DNA from: Bryobacter sp. | Lineage (GTDB): Bacteria; Acidobacteriota; Terriglobia; Bryobacterales; Bryobacteraceae | DNA: 64,000 bases | Assembly (NCBI GenBank): GCA_022843625.1 | Contig: JALHNH010000012.1 | Location: forward strand, 1-64,000 | Direction of reading: 5' to 3' | In this document: positions 26,174 to 34,159 of the stretch, piece after piece | How positions within the stretch are numbered: position 1 is the stretch's first letter | Layout of the letters: every line of letters begins with the position of its first letter | The notes under the pieces: generated by a model | Told to the model about the DNA's origin: nothing | The model's input: only the letters and a program-made list of their open reading frames with translations | Database searches by the model: none | Translations under genes and position numbers: made by a program

Positions 26174-28279
26174 CTAGAGGTCTTTTCGGGAAATTCCAAG
26201 CCTTTTCATCATGGCGTTCAGGGTGGTTCGTGGAAGCCGTAGGCGAATAGCAGCAGCCGAGACGCTACCGTTTGTCTCTCGCAGGATCCGAAGGATATGC
26301 TCACGCTCTACATCCTCCATCGCTGAGCCTACGCTAACTGCCGGGTCGGTTCGCAGTTCCGAGATGGGAGCATTCAGCGTAGCGCCCATCGACAAAATGA
26401 CTGACTTCTCCATGAAATTTTCCAGCTCTCTGATGTTGCCGGGCCAAGACCAGTTCATCAATGCTCTCATCGTTTCAGAAGAGATTTTGTCCACTTTGCG
26501 ATTCATCTTTGCTGCGTACTTCTTTACGAAATGGCGCACCAGTAGTGCGATATCCTCTGGCCTGTCCCGCAAGGGTGGCAAGTTGATTGGGAAGACTTTG
26601 AGCCGGTAGTAAAGATCGCTTCGAAAGAGATTGTCCCCCACCATTTGCACCAGATTCCGGTTGGTTGCAGCGACAAGGCGAATGTTGATCGGGGTTGTGC
26701 GTGTGCTTCCCAGCCGTTCAAAACATTTTTCTTGAAGGGCGCGGAGCAATTTCGGCTGGAGGTCAAAAGGGATATCACCCACTTCATCCAGAAAAAGAGT
26801 TCCATTATTGGCCATTTCGAATCGGCCGATCTTTTGTTGCAGCGCTCCGGTGAAAGCCCCTTTTTCATAGCCGAACAATTCGCTTTCAAGCAGCCCTGTC
26901 GGAATGGCCGCGCAATTCACGCTAACAAAGGGTCCATTTCGTCGGGGGCTCAGACGGTGCAGGGCATGAGCGATCAATTCTTTGCCTGTGCCAGTTTCGC
27001 CCAGAATCAGGACGGTAGCATCGGTCGGGGCTACGAGCTCTACCTGGCTTAGTGCCCGTTTGAGTTCCCTGCTTGTACCGATGATTTCCGGAAAATCCTG
27101 CTTTGAACTGGGAAGCTCACTATGAACGCTTTCCTGCTGTTCGCGCTCGCTTAAATCGGTAATAAAGGTGATCCAGCGAAAAGGAGTGAGTTTCAGAACT
27201 GCCGTGGCCACAAGAACCCGGATACGCTTCCCATCCTGGCGGATCAGTTCCTTTTCAAATGGACTGCAAGCCCCGAATCGCAAGCCCTCTTCGTGAGCAA
27301 ATTCATCTGCTGCGGCGAAGTCTTTTGGAGTCAGGTCAGCCCATACGATGCGGCTTTCCTCGAGATCTTCCCTGCGATAGCCAATAATGTCCAGGAAACG
27401 ATCGTTCATCTCGAGGATGCGATCGAATTCACCAGACACAACGCCTGCGACGGTGGAGTTTGTCGGGATGGGCTTCGCCCGCCGGCGAAGACGTTCCAGT
27501 TTCTCGTCCCTTGCGTGACGGTCGCTGAAGTCACGCACAACACGGGCATAGCCCTGCAGTTTTCCATCGTCGTCCCGCAGGGCCATGGTGATGGAGTTGG
27601 CCCAAAATTTGGACCCATCCTTTTTCAGGTGCCAGCTTTCACCGGCGGAGTGTCCGTCGGTAGCCGCCCGCTTCAAAGTGCGCTCAACCCAGGCTGATGT
27701 TCCAGCGTCCCTGGGATAAAAAAGTGAGAGGCTTTCTCCCAAAGCTTCGGAATCTTTGTAGCCATAAATGCGCTGGGCTCCGGAATACCAGGCAACGATG
27801 CAGCCATCCGTATCCATGAGAAAAAGCGCATAGTCTTGCGCCCAGCCGTGACCTCCCCCAAAGGGTTCATCCGCATGCTGCTCCGACGGTTTTTCTCGCA
27901 GTAATAAAAGATGACGGATAGGCAGCACATTGCCCTTGGCCCGGTATTCCACTTCTCTGGGGGAGCCATCAGGACCCAAAAACTGAAGCATTCCGGATTG
28001 ATCGCCGTCTTTAAGGAACTGCTGCCATCGCTCTGAAAGTGCGGTCTCGATTGACGGAACAGTGAAATCATCGACGCGCCGCCCAATTAGAGCTTCGCGC
28101 TTCAGACCGAAAAACTTGCCAGCCCCGACGCTTGCTTCCTGATAATTCCGCTCATCATCGGCGATCAGTATGGGCGAGGACGGATGAAAAACGATAGCTC
28201 TGAAAAGGGATTCAAGTTCTTTGGGGCCATGTTCGGCGAGCCAGGGGGATATTTTTTTAAGTTCGACAGAAGAATTCAC
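26174..28279 (-). CDS. PAS-type sigma-54-dependent transcriptional activator
   Basis: A 701-residue enhancer-binding protein. Three PAS-like sensory domains occupy roughly residues 22-130, 145-258 and 275-385. The AAA+ domain follows, with Walker A GETGTGKE (427-434), the sigma-54 contact loop GAFTGA (474-479) and Walker B TLFLDEVGD (about 494-502). The C-terminal Fis-type helix-turn-helix covers the last 45 residues (NGSVSAAAIRLRLPRTTLNA). There is no receiver domain, so the PAS modules sense the signal directly, perhaps small molecules or redox state. The start is GTG at 28277-28279. I found no convincing -24/-12 element in the adjacent intergenic stretch, so its targets are probably elsewhere. 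Confidence 0.94.
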   Translation of the reverse strand: MNSSVELKKISPWLAEHGPKELESLFRAIVFHPSSPILIADDERNYQEASVGAGKFFGLKREALIGRRVDDFTVPSIETALSERWQQFLKDGDQSGMLQFLGPDGSPREVEYRAKGNVLPIRHLLLLREKPSEQHADEPFGGGHGWAQDYALFLMDTDGCIVAWYSGAQRIYGYKDSEALGESLSLFYPRDAGTSAWVERTLKRAATDGHSAGESWHLKKDGSKFWANSITMALRDDDGKLQGYARVVRDFSDRHARDEKLERLRRRAKPIPTNSTVAGVVSGEFDRILEMNDRFLDIIGYRREDLEESRIVWADLTPKDFAAADEFAHEEGLRFGACSPFEKELIRQDGKRIRVLVATAVLKLTPFRWITFITDLSEREQQESVHSELPSSKQDFPEIIGTSRELKRALSQVELVAPTDATVLILGETGTGKELIAHALHRLSPRRNGPFVSVNCAAIPTGLLESELFGYEKGAFTGALQQKIGRFEMANNGTLFLDEVGDIPFDLQPKLLRALQEKCFERLGSTRTTPINIRLVAATNRNLVQMVGDNLFRSDLYYRLKVFPINLPPLRDRPEDIALLVRHFVKKYAAKMNRKVDKISSETMRALMNWSWPGNIRELENFMEKSVILSMGATLNAPISELRTDPAVSVGSAMEDVEREHILRILRETNGSVSAAAIRLRLPRTTLNAMMKRLGISRKDL

Positions 28280-28503
28280 AGTGATGATCCGGCTGTTCGG
28301 CTTTTTTAAGCCCTTCCTGTGACGTCTGCAAATTGTGAACGGTTCCCCAGTTGATTCATTGGTTTAAAAGTGCTCTGCTCATCCTTGTTGGCTTTTTTTT
28401 TAGGCGCTGGTCATGCCGTGGCTGGTGACTCGCCCTCAACACAAGCATAAGTCAGATTCTAAGGGAACCGTAATGTTACAAGAAAAGAGACGGGGAGAAC
28501 AGC
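28280..28503. other. Longest intergenic stretch (224 bases), no gene seen
   Basis: This lies between the starts of the sigma-54 regulator (minus) and the end of the aldo/keto reductase gene (minus). It contains a nine-T tract near 28391-28399 and AT-richer DNA than its surroundings. No open frame with a plausible start and Shine-Dalgarno, no tRNA-like fold and no clear sigma-54 promoter were found. A weakly dif-like right arm (TAATGTTACAA at 28471-28481) is noted but not claimed. Confidence 0.5.
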
Positions 28504-29388
28504 TTAGGCCAAGGCCAGGTTCAGATTCTCGATTGCTTCGTCGATCTCGGCGGTGTTCTTGAAGCCTACGGTTACGCTGTCCACGCCCGCATGCTGGAAA
28601 GCGAATTTCATGGCGGCCTGACGGTCTTCGCGACGCGTGAATGCGCCTTCTCCGATCAGCTTCATGCTGATCACACCCATGCCCTCCGAGTGCACCTGCT
28701 TGGTATGCGTGACCACCTCCGGGACGTTACCAGCGCCGCGGGTATTGTATTCTTCGGCATCCATCTTGGTGCCATTGTGATTCATGCGGATCATGGCGAT
28801 CTCGAGCCATTTGTTTTGCGGGAAGCGGCGCAGGGCCGGGAGGCCGTGCACGGAGGCCCCATGACCTACGACTGCTTTCTTGACCTTGGCTTCGAGGATG
28901 CCGTCCTGCCAGCGTGCCGTATCCGTGGGCCAGGTGGCGACGTGCTGATAGTGCAGGAGCATCACGTCGAAATAATCGGTGTTGGCGAGTTTGCGCAATT
29001 CGTCGAGTTTGGTCTGAGGGTCAACGCCATCGCGTGTGGTCACCTTGGACATGAGACGGTAAGAGTCGCGCGGGATTCCCTTGAGCGCAACGCCCAGCAT
29101 GCGATGCATGTCGCCATAGCTCTCTGCGGTTTCAAAGAAGCGGATGCCGTTGTCATAGGCGTGACGCACGAGTCTGGTAAATTGATCCTGCCCAAGTTCA
29201 CGCTGGGTTCTCCCGCTCATGGTGCCAGTACCAAAAGCGAGCCGGGTTACTTTGACACCCGACTTGCCAAGTGTCACCCAGTCGGTTGCCTTGCCTCGCG
29301 CTGCCTGAAGAGGCAGAACGTTCGTACCAGCCAGCATACCTGCGGCCAGTCCGGTATTCAAAAATCTGCGTCTGGAACAAATTGCCAT
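28504..29388 (-). CDS. Tat-exported aldo/keto reductase
   Basis: A 294-residue TIM-barrel NAD(P)H oxidoreductase. A twin-arginine signal is clear (CSRRRFLNTGLAAGMLAG). The barrel begins WVTLGKSGVKVTRLAFGTGT. Of the catalytic tetrad, Tyr (ETAESYG), Lys (LMSKVTT) and His (LLHYQHV) are visible. The conserved Asp of the FDTA motif is replaced by Glu in FFETAESYG. The end region (GVDSVTVGFKNTAEIDEAIE) is the usual cofactor-binding finish. Strong Shine-Dalgarno GGAGGA lies seven bases before the ATG. Export of a nicotinamide enzyme implies a pre-loaded, tightly held cofactor. The substrate is unknown, probably a sugar or sugar ketone. It lies divergent from the KorAB cassette. Confidence 0.88.
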   Translation of the reverse strand: MAICSRRRFLNTGLAAGMLAGTNVLPLQAARGKATDWVTLGKSGVKVTRLAFGTGTMSGRTQRELGQDQFTRLVRHAYDNGIRFFETAESYGDMHRMLGVALKGIPRDSYRLMSKVTTRDGVDPQTKLDELRKLANTDYFDVMLLHYQHVATWPTDTARWQDGILEAKVKKAVVGHGASVHGLPALRRFPQNKWLEIAMIRMNHNGTKMDAEEYNTRGAGNVPEVVTHTKQVHSEGMGVISMKLIGEGAFTRREDRQAAMKFAFQHAGVDSVTVGFKNTAEIDEAIENLNLALA

Positions 29389-29455
29389 GAGTCGATCCTC
29401 CGAATGAACGGAATCGTATCAGGTTCATCAGCCGATTGCACTCATGACCCTGATT

Positions 29456-29467
29456 TCTTGATCAAGA
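29456..29467. promoter_or_regulatory. 12-bp palindrome upstream of the KorAB cassette
   Basis: TCTTGATCAAGA is a perfect 12-bp palindrome between the divergent aldo/keto reductase and flavoprotein genes. It is followed by a -10-like TATGAT at 29487-29492, nine bases before the TTG start at 29502. It could be an operator for the cassette, but a palindrome of this length can also arise by chance. Confidence 0.3.
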
Positions 29468-29501
29468 TCTGACGTCCCGGCACATCTATGATAGATTCCT
29501 T

Positions 29502-31307
29502 TTGGCCGTCAAAAACGGCTCTGGAACGAGGGGCATTCTGAAAACAAACAACGTCAGCAACCCCGAGTACTTTCACCGAGTAGTGGATTGCCAGTGGGCT
29601 TGTCCGGCGCATACCAATGTGCCCGAATACATCCGCTTGATCGCTCAAGGTAAGTACGCGGAAGCTTACATAACCAACCGGGAATCGAACGTATTCCCAG
29701 CTATTCTTGGCCGCACTTGCGACCGTCCTTGCGAGCCGGCCTGCCGGCGCGGACGCATCGAAGAGCAGCCCGTGGCCATTTGCCGGCTCAAGCGCGTTGC
29801 CGCCGACCTGAAGGGCGATGTCGGGCATATGGTGCCGAAGCCGCCTGCGCAGAGCAATGGCAAACGCGTTGCGCTGGTAGGAGCGGGGCCTTCCTCACTC
29901 ACCGTAGCCAACGATCTGCGGCCGCTTGGTTATGAAATCACCATCTTTGAAAAACAGAGCAAGCCGGGTGGCTTGATGCGTACGAATATTCCTTCATTCC
30001 GGTTGCCAGAAAAGGTGCTGGATGAAGAGATCGGCATGATCATCGACATGGGTGTCGACATCCGATACAGTTCTCCCGTGCAAAGCCTTCAGGGGCTGCT
30101 TGATGATGGCTACGATGCAATCTTTGTGGGCTCTGGCGCACCGCGCGGCAAGAACCTCGATATTCCCGGGCGTCATGACACAGATCGCATCCATCTCGGG
30201 ATTGATTGGCTGGAGTCTGTTGCTTTTGGCCATACAGAATCGATTGGTGAACGCGTCCTGATCATCGGCGTTGGCAACACTGCCATGGATTGCTGTCGTA
30301 CCTCACGCCGTATGGGCGGCACCGACATTAAGGTGATGGCGCGGCGGCCGCGTGGTTACTTCAAAGCCTCACCCTGGGAGCTGGACGATGCCGAAGAGGA
30401 AGGCGTAGAGATCATCATCAATCATGCGCCCAAACGCTTTGTGGTGGAAGATGGAGTGCTTAAGGGCATGGAATTTGAACGCCTCGAATGGGATGCGCAG
30501 GCCAAGCGATCGAAGGTGGTCGAGACAATCTTCTTCCCTGCCGACGATGTGATTCTTGCCATCGGCCAGGAGAATGCCTTTCCCTGGATCGAGCGCGATC
30601 TTGGTATTGAGTTCGACGAATGGGAAGTGCCCGTCGTCAATCAGAAGACTTTCGAAAGCACTCGTCCCGGTGTCTTCTTTGGCGGCGACGCAGCATTTGG
30701 CCCGAAGAACATTATCTGGGCAGTCGCGCACGGCCATGAAGCCGCAATTTCGATCCACAACCATTGCCAGGGGCTTTCGCTCGAAGAGCGGCCTGCGCAA
30801 GGTATGAATCTTGTGAGCCAGAAGATGGGAATCAGCGAGTGGAGCTATCACAACGATTACAATCCGTCGAAGCGCCAGAAGATGCAGCATGTCGATCTGG
30901 CCGAGCGCTTCCGCCAGTTGAATGTGGAAGTAGAACTGGGCTTTGATATCGAACAAACGGCACGCGAAGCGCAACGCTGCCTAAACTGCGATATCGAAAC
31001 GGTGTTTGTACCCAAGAAGTGTATCGAGTGTGATGCCTGTATCGATATCTGCCCGGTGCAGTGCCTGACCATCACGCGTGATGGCGACGAAGAGGACTTG
31101 CGCCAGCGTCTGTCAGCGCCGGCCAATAATCTGGAACAGGCCCTCTATGCCTCCGACCCGCTTCCCCATACCCAGCGTCTGATGGTGAAGGACGAAGATG
31201 TTTGTGTCCATTGCGGGCTTTGTGCCGAACGCTGCCCCACGGCAGCCTGGGACATGCAGAAGTACTCCCTGATTCTTCCTTATGCAGGTGCGACATGCAC
31301 GACGTAG
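29502..31307 (+). CDS. GltD-like NAD(P)/FAD oxidoreductase with N- and C-terminal Fe-S domains, partner of KorAB
   Basis: A 601-residue flavoprotein. The N-terminal Fer4_20-type domain has four-Cys spacing in CQWACPAHT and GRTCDRPCEPACRRG. A tandem dinucleotide-binding core follows, with GAGPSS for FAD and LIIGVGNTAMDCCRTS for NAD(P). The C-terminus carries two classical 4Fe-4S motifs, CIECDACIDICPVQC and CVHCGLCAERCPTAAW. This matches the small subunit of glutamate synthase plus a ferredoxin tail. Its stop overlaps the KorA start by 13 bases, so it most likely shuttles electrons between NAD(P)H and the 2-oxoacid oxidoreductase. The only good in-frame start is a TTG lacking a Shine-Dalgarno, so the exact N-terminus is uncertain. 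Confidence 0.9.
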   Translation: MAVKNGSGTRGILKTNNVSNPEYFHRVVDCQWACPAHTNVPEYIRLIAQGKYAEAYITNRESNVFPAILGRTCDRPCEPACRRGRIEEQPVAICRLKRVAADLKGDVGHMVPKPPAQSNGKRVALVGAGPSSLTVANDLRPLGYEITIFEKQSKPGGLMRTNIPSFRLPEKVLDEEIGMIIDMGVDIRYSSPVQSLQGLLDDGYDAIFVGSGAPRGKNLDIPGRHDTDRIHLGIDWLESVAFGHTESIGERVLIIGVGNTAMDCCRTSRRMGGTDIKVMARRPRGYFKASPWELDDAEEEGVEIIINHAPKRFVVEDGVLKGMEFERLEWDAQAKRSKVVETIFFPADDVILAIGQENAFPWIERDLGIEFDEWEVPVVNQKTFESTRPGVFFGGDAAFGPKNIIWAVAHGHEAAISIHNHCQGLSLEERPAQGMNLVSQKMGISEWSYHNDYNPSKRQKMQHVDLAERFRQLNVEVELGFDIEQTAREAQRCLNCDIETVFVPKKCIECDACIDICPVQCLTITRDGDEEDLRQRLSAPANNLEQALYASDPLPHTQRLMVKDEDVCVHCGLCAERCPTAAWDMQKYSLILPYAGATCTT

Positions 31308-33097
31308 TCAAAACCCGGGTTAACGATTTCGCGATCAAACTCGCCAATGTAAACGGTACTGGTTCAGCCAGTGCCAATGGCCTCCTGATGCAGGCCATCT
31401 TCCGGATGGGGATTCCCGTATGCGGCAAGAACCTCTTCCCTTCCAATATTCAGGGCTTGCCCACCTGGTATGAAATCCGGGTGAACAAGCGTGGTTATGC
31501 TGCGCGCGCCCTTGAGTACGACATGATGGTGGCGATGAACGGTCAGACCTATGACCGGGACATTCAGGAGCTTCGCTCCGGCGGCTATCTGCTTTACGAT
31601 TCGTCGTGGCCGCTTGATCCTGACCTGTTGCGTGAGGACATCAATTACTTCGGGATTCCGCTCGCCGACATGTGTACCAAACATTTTGGTGAACCGCGCG
31701 AGCGCATTCTGATGAAAAACATCGCCTACGCCGGTGCCCTTTGCGCCGCGCTTGATATCGATATGGACATCGTCAGGGCGCTCCTCGATGAGAAGTATTC
31801 GAAGAAGAAGGCAATGCACGATTCCAATTCCAAGGCATTGTTGCTGGGCTATCAGTACGCAAAAGACCATTACCCTTGCCCGATGCCGTTCCGTCTCGAG
31901 AAGATGGATGCCAATAGCAGCAAGATTCTGATCGATGGCAACACGGCTACTGCGCTTGGTTGTGTTTATGCTGGTGCAACGGTTGCTGCCTGGTACCCAA
32001 TCACTCCGGCGACCTCGGTGATGGACGCCTTCAAGAGCTTCTGCGAAGAGTACAGAAAAGATCCCGAGACCGGCAAGAACAACTACCTGATCCTGCAGGC
32101 GGAAGACGAACTGGCCGCAATCGGAATGGTGATCGGGGCGTCCTGGAATGGAGCACGATCCTTCACTTCAACGGCCGGCCCCGGTATCTCGTTGATGAAC
32201 GAGTTGCTCGGCCTTGCCTACTATGCGGAAATCCCGGTTGTCGTAGTGGATGTGCAGCGTGTCGGTCCCTCCACCGGCATGCCAACACGTACCCAGCAGG
32301 GCGACATTCTTGAGTGCGCTTATGCCTCTCACGGCGACACCAAACATATCCTTTTGTTTCCGGCCGATCCCAATGAGTGCTTCCACATGGCGATTCAGTC
32401 CTTCGATTTGGCAGAGCAATTCCAGACCCCGGTGATGATGCTCTCCGATCTCGACATCGGGATGAACGACTGGGTTGTGCCGCGCCTTGAGTGGGACAAT
32501 TCCTACCGCCCGAATCGCGGTCGCGTGCTGGACGCAGAGGGTCTTGCCAAGATCGCGAAATTCCAGCGCTACAACAACGAAGACGAGAATTTCGTCCCGG
32601 CTCGTACGCTGCCTGGTGTGGATTCCAAGGGTGCCTACTTCGTGCGTGGCTCGGGCCACAACAAGTATGGTGTCTATACGGAGATCCCGGCAGAATATCA
32701 GGAAGTAATGGACCGGCTGCTCAAGAAGCATTCCGCCGCAGCCAAGTTTGTTCCGGCCCCGGTAGTTGAAAAGCGCGAAGGCGCCAAGTTCGGGATCATC
32801 TCGATTGGCGGCTGCGATCCTGCGGTGCGCGAAGCTCAGGACATGCTGTTTGCCCAGGGCGTGCCTGCCGACTACATGAGGATTCGGGGCTTCCCATTCC
32901 CTGAAAGCGTGGAGGAGTTTCTGGCCTCGCATCCGGTTACATTCATCGTCGAGCAGAACCGCGATGCTCAACTAAAATCACTGTTGACTCTCGAAACCAG
33001 CATCGCCAAAGAAAAGATGAAGAGCCTGCTCTTCTACAGCGGCTTCCCGTTGAGCTCTGGCCATCTGGTGGAAGAAATCCTGAAGGAGATCGCCTAA
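31295..33097 (+). CDS. 2-oxoacid:ferredoxin oxidoreductase, fused gamma-alpha subunit (KorA type)
   Basis: A 600-residue subunit. A gamma domain at about residues 5-190 (VNGTGSASANGLLMQAIFRM) is joined to the alpha domain (LGCVYAGATVAAWYPITPAT, AGPGISLMNELLGLAYYAEI, VGPSTGMPTRTQQGD). This is the oxygen-tolerant two-subunit KorAB layout known from mycobacteria and other aerobes. It oxidatively decarboxylates a 2-oxoacid, commonly 2-oxoglutarate, to acyl-CoA while reducing ferredoxin, or runs in reverse. AGGTG five bases before ATG 31295 supports this start inside the end of the preceding gene. KorB begins at the very next base after its stop. Substrate preference is inferred from the family only. 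Confidence 0.94.
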   Translation: MHDVVKTRVNDFAIKLANVNGTGSASANGLLMQAIFRMGIPVCGKNLFPSNIQGLPTWYEIRVNKRGYAARALEYDMMVAMNGQTYDRDIQELRSGGYLLYDSSWPLDPDLLREDINYFGIPLADMCTKHFGEPRERILMKNIAYAGALCAALDIDMDIVRALLDEKYSKKKAMHDSNSKALLLGYQYAKDHYPCPMPFRLEKMDANSSKILIDGNTATALGCVYAGATVAAWYPITPATSVMDAFKSFCEEYRKDPETGKNNYLILQAEDELAAIGMVIGASWNGARSFTSTAGPGISLMNELLGLAYYAEIPVVVVDVQRVGPSTGMPTRTQQGDILECAYASHGDTKHILLFPADPNECFHMAIQSFDLAEQFQTPVMMLSDLDIGMNDWVVPRLEWDNSYRPNRGRVLDAEGLAKIAKFQRYNNEDENFVPARTLPGVDSKGAYFVRGSGHNKYGVYTEIPAEYQEVMDRLLKKHSAAAKFVPAPVVEKREGAKFGIISIGGCDPAVREAQDMLFAQGVPADYMRIRGFPFPESVEEFLASHPVTFIVEQNRDAQLKSLLTLETSIAKEKMKSLLFYSGFPLSSGHLVEEILKEIA

Positions 33098-34153
33098 ATG
33101 CCCTCGATTACCAAACCGATTGCTGCGCATCCCACCGCGCTGCGTAATGCACTAGGGCTTACTGTTCGCGATTACGAAGGGTCGATGTCAACGCTGTGCG
33201 CAGGCTGCGGTCATGACTCGATTACAGCCGCGATTATCCGCGCAGTGTGGGAACAGTCCATTCCACCGCATCTGATCGCCAAGCTTTCAGGCATCGGATG
33301 TTCCTCGAAGACACCAACCTACTTTGTAGGTGGCGCGCATGGCTTCAATTCAGCGCATGGTCGTATGCCGGCCATTGCCGCTGGTGCGATTGCCGCAAAT
33401 CGCGACCTTACCTACATTGGTGTGTCTGGCGACGGGGACTCTTTGTCCATCGGCCTCGGGCAACTGTGTCATGCCATCCGTCGCAACCTACACATGATTT
33501 ACGTCCTTGAGAACAACGGCGTCTACGGCTTGACCAAAGGGCAGTTCTCGGCCTCGGCCGACATGGGTTCCAAGAGCAAGCGCGGTGAAGTGAATCGAAT
33601 GGCTCCGATTGATCCGGTGCGCTTGGCGTTGACGCTTGGCGCTACTTTTGTCGCCCGCAGTTTCTCTGGCGACAAGGAGCAACTGGTGCCCATCCTCAGA
33701 GCCGCCATCGCGCATCGCGGCTTTGCCCTGATCGATGTTGTCTCTCCATGCGTTACCTTCAACGACCACCCAGGCTCGACCAAGAGCTATCTGCACACGC
33801 GCCGTTTTTCCCAGCACATGATTGAGGCGGACTACGTGCCGAAGGCAGAAGAGATTGTGGCCAACATTACCGACGCTGGCACCACTGCCGTGAAGATGCA
33901 CGATGGCAGTACGGTGCTCTTCCGGTCTGTACCCAAAGACTACGATCCTACCGATCGCGCCAAGGTATCTGCGTATCTCGATCAGAACCAGAATGAAGGT
34001 CAGGTCCTTACGGGACTGCTCTATATCGAGAGTGACTCTGCTGATCTGCACCAAGCTAACGACACATCAAAAACTCCGCTCCGGGATCTTCCCTACGAGA
34101 AGCTCTGCCCGGGGGCCGATGCGCTCAATGCGCTGCAGGACGAGTACCGCTAA
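33098..34153 (+). CDS. 2-oxoacid:ferredoxin oxidoreductase beta subunit (KorB type)
   Basis: A 351-residue thiamine-diphosphate-binding subunit. LCAGCGHDSITAAIIRAVW carries two cluster-ligand cysteines, and GIGCSSKTPTYF supplies another. The TPP/Mg motif runs from GVSGDGDSLSIGLGQLCH to VLENNGVYGLTKGQ. The enzyme needs the adjacent KorA, with which it forms a heterodimer pair. AAGGAG nine bases upstream supports the ATG. Together the three genes 29502-34153 form a complete-looking NAD(P)-coupled unit. The end is six bases from the convergent enolase-superfamily gene. Confidence 0.94.
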   Translation: MPSITKPIAAHPTALRNALGLTVRDYEGSMSTLCAGCGHDSITAAIIRAVWEQSIPPHLIAKLSGIGCSSKTPTYFVGGAHGFNSAHGRMPAIAAGAIAANRDLTYIGVSGDGDSLSIGLGQLCHAIRRNLHMIYVLENNGVYGLTKGQFSASADMGSKSKRGEVNRMAPIDPVRLALTLGATFVARSFSGDKEQLVPILRAAIAHRGFALIDVVSPCVTFNDHPGSTKSYLHTRRFSQHMIEADYVPKAEEIVANITDAGTTAVKMHDGSTVLFRSVPKDYDPTDRAKVSAYLDQNQNEGQVLTGLLYIESDSADLHQANDTSKTPLRDLPYEKLCPGADALNALQDEYR

Positions 34154-34159
34154 GTCTCC

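Noticed and set aside
28384..28400. Intrinsic terminator at the T tract
   Set aside because: A run of T is present but no stable GC-rich stem precedes it on the relevant strand.
28455..28482. Possible dif recombination site
   Set aside because: Only the right arm resembles XerD-type sequence (8 of 11 bases by eye) and the left arm does not; too weak to annotate although it lies where the strand skew flattens.
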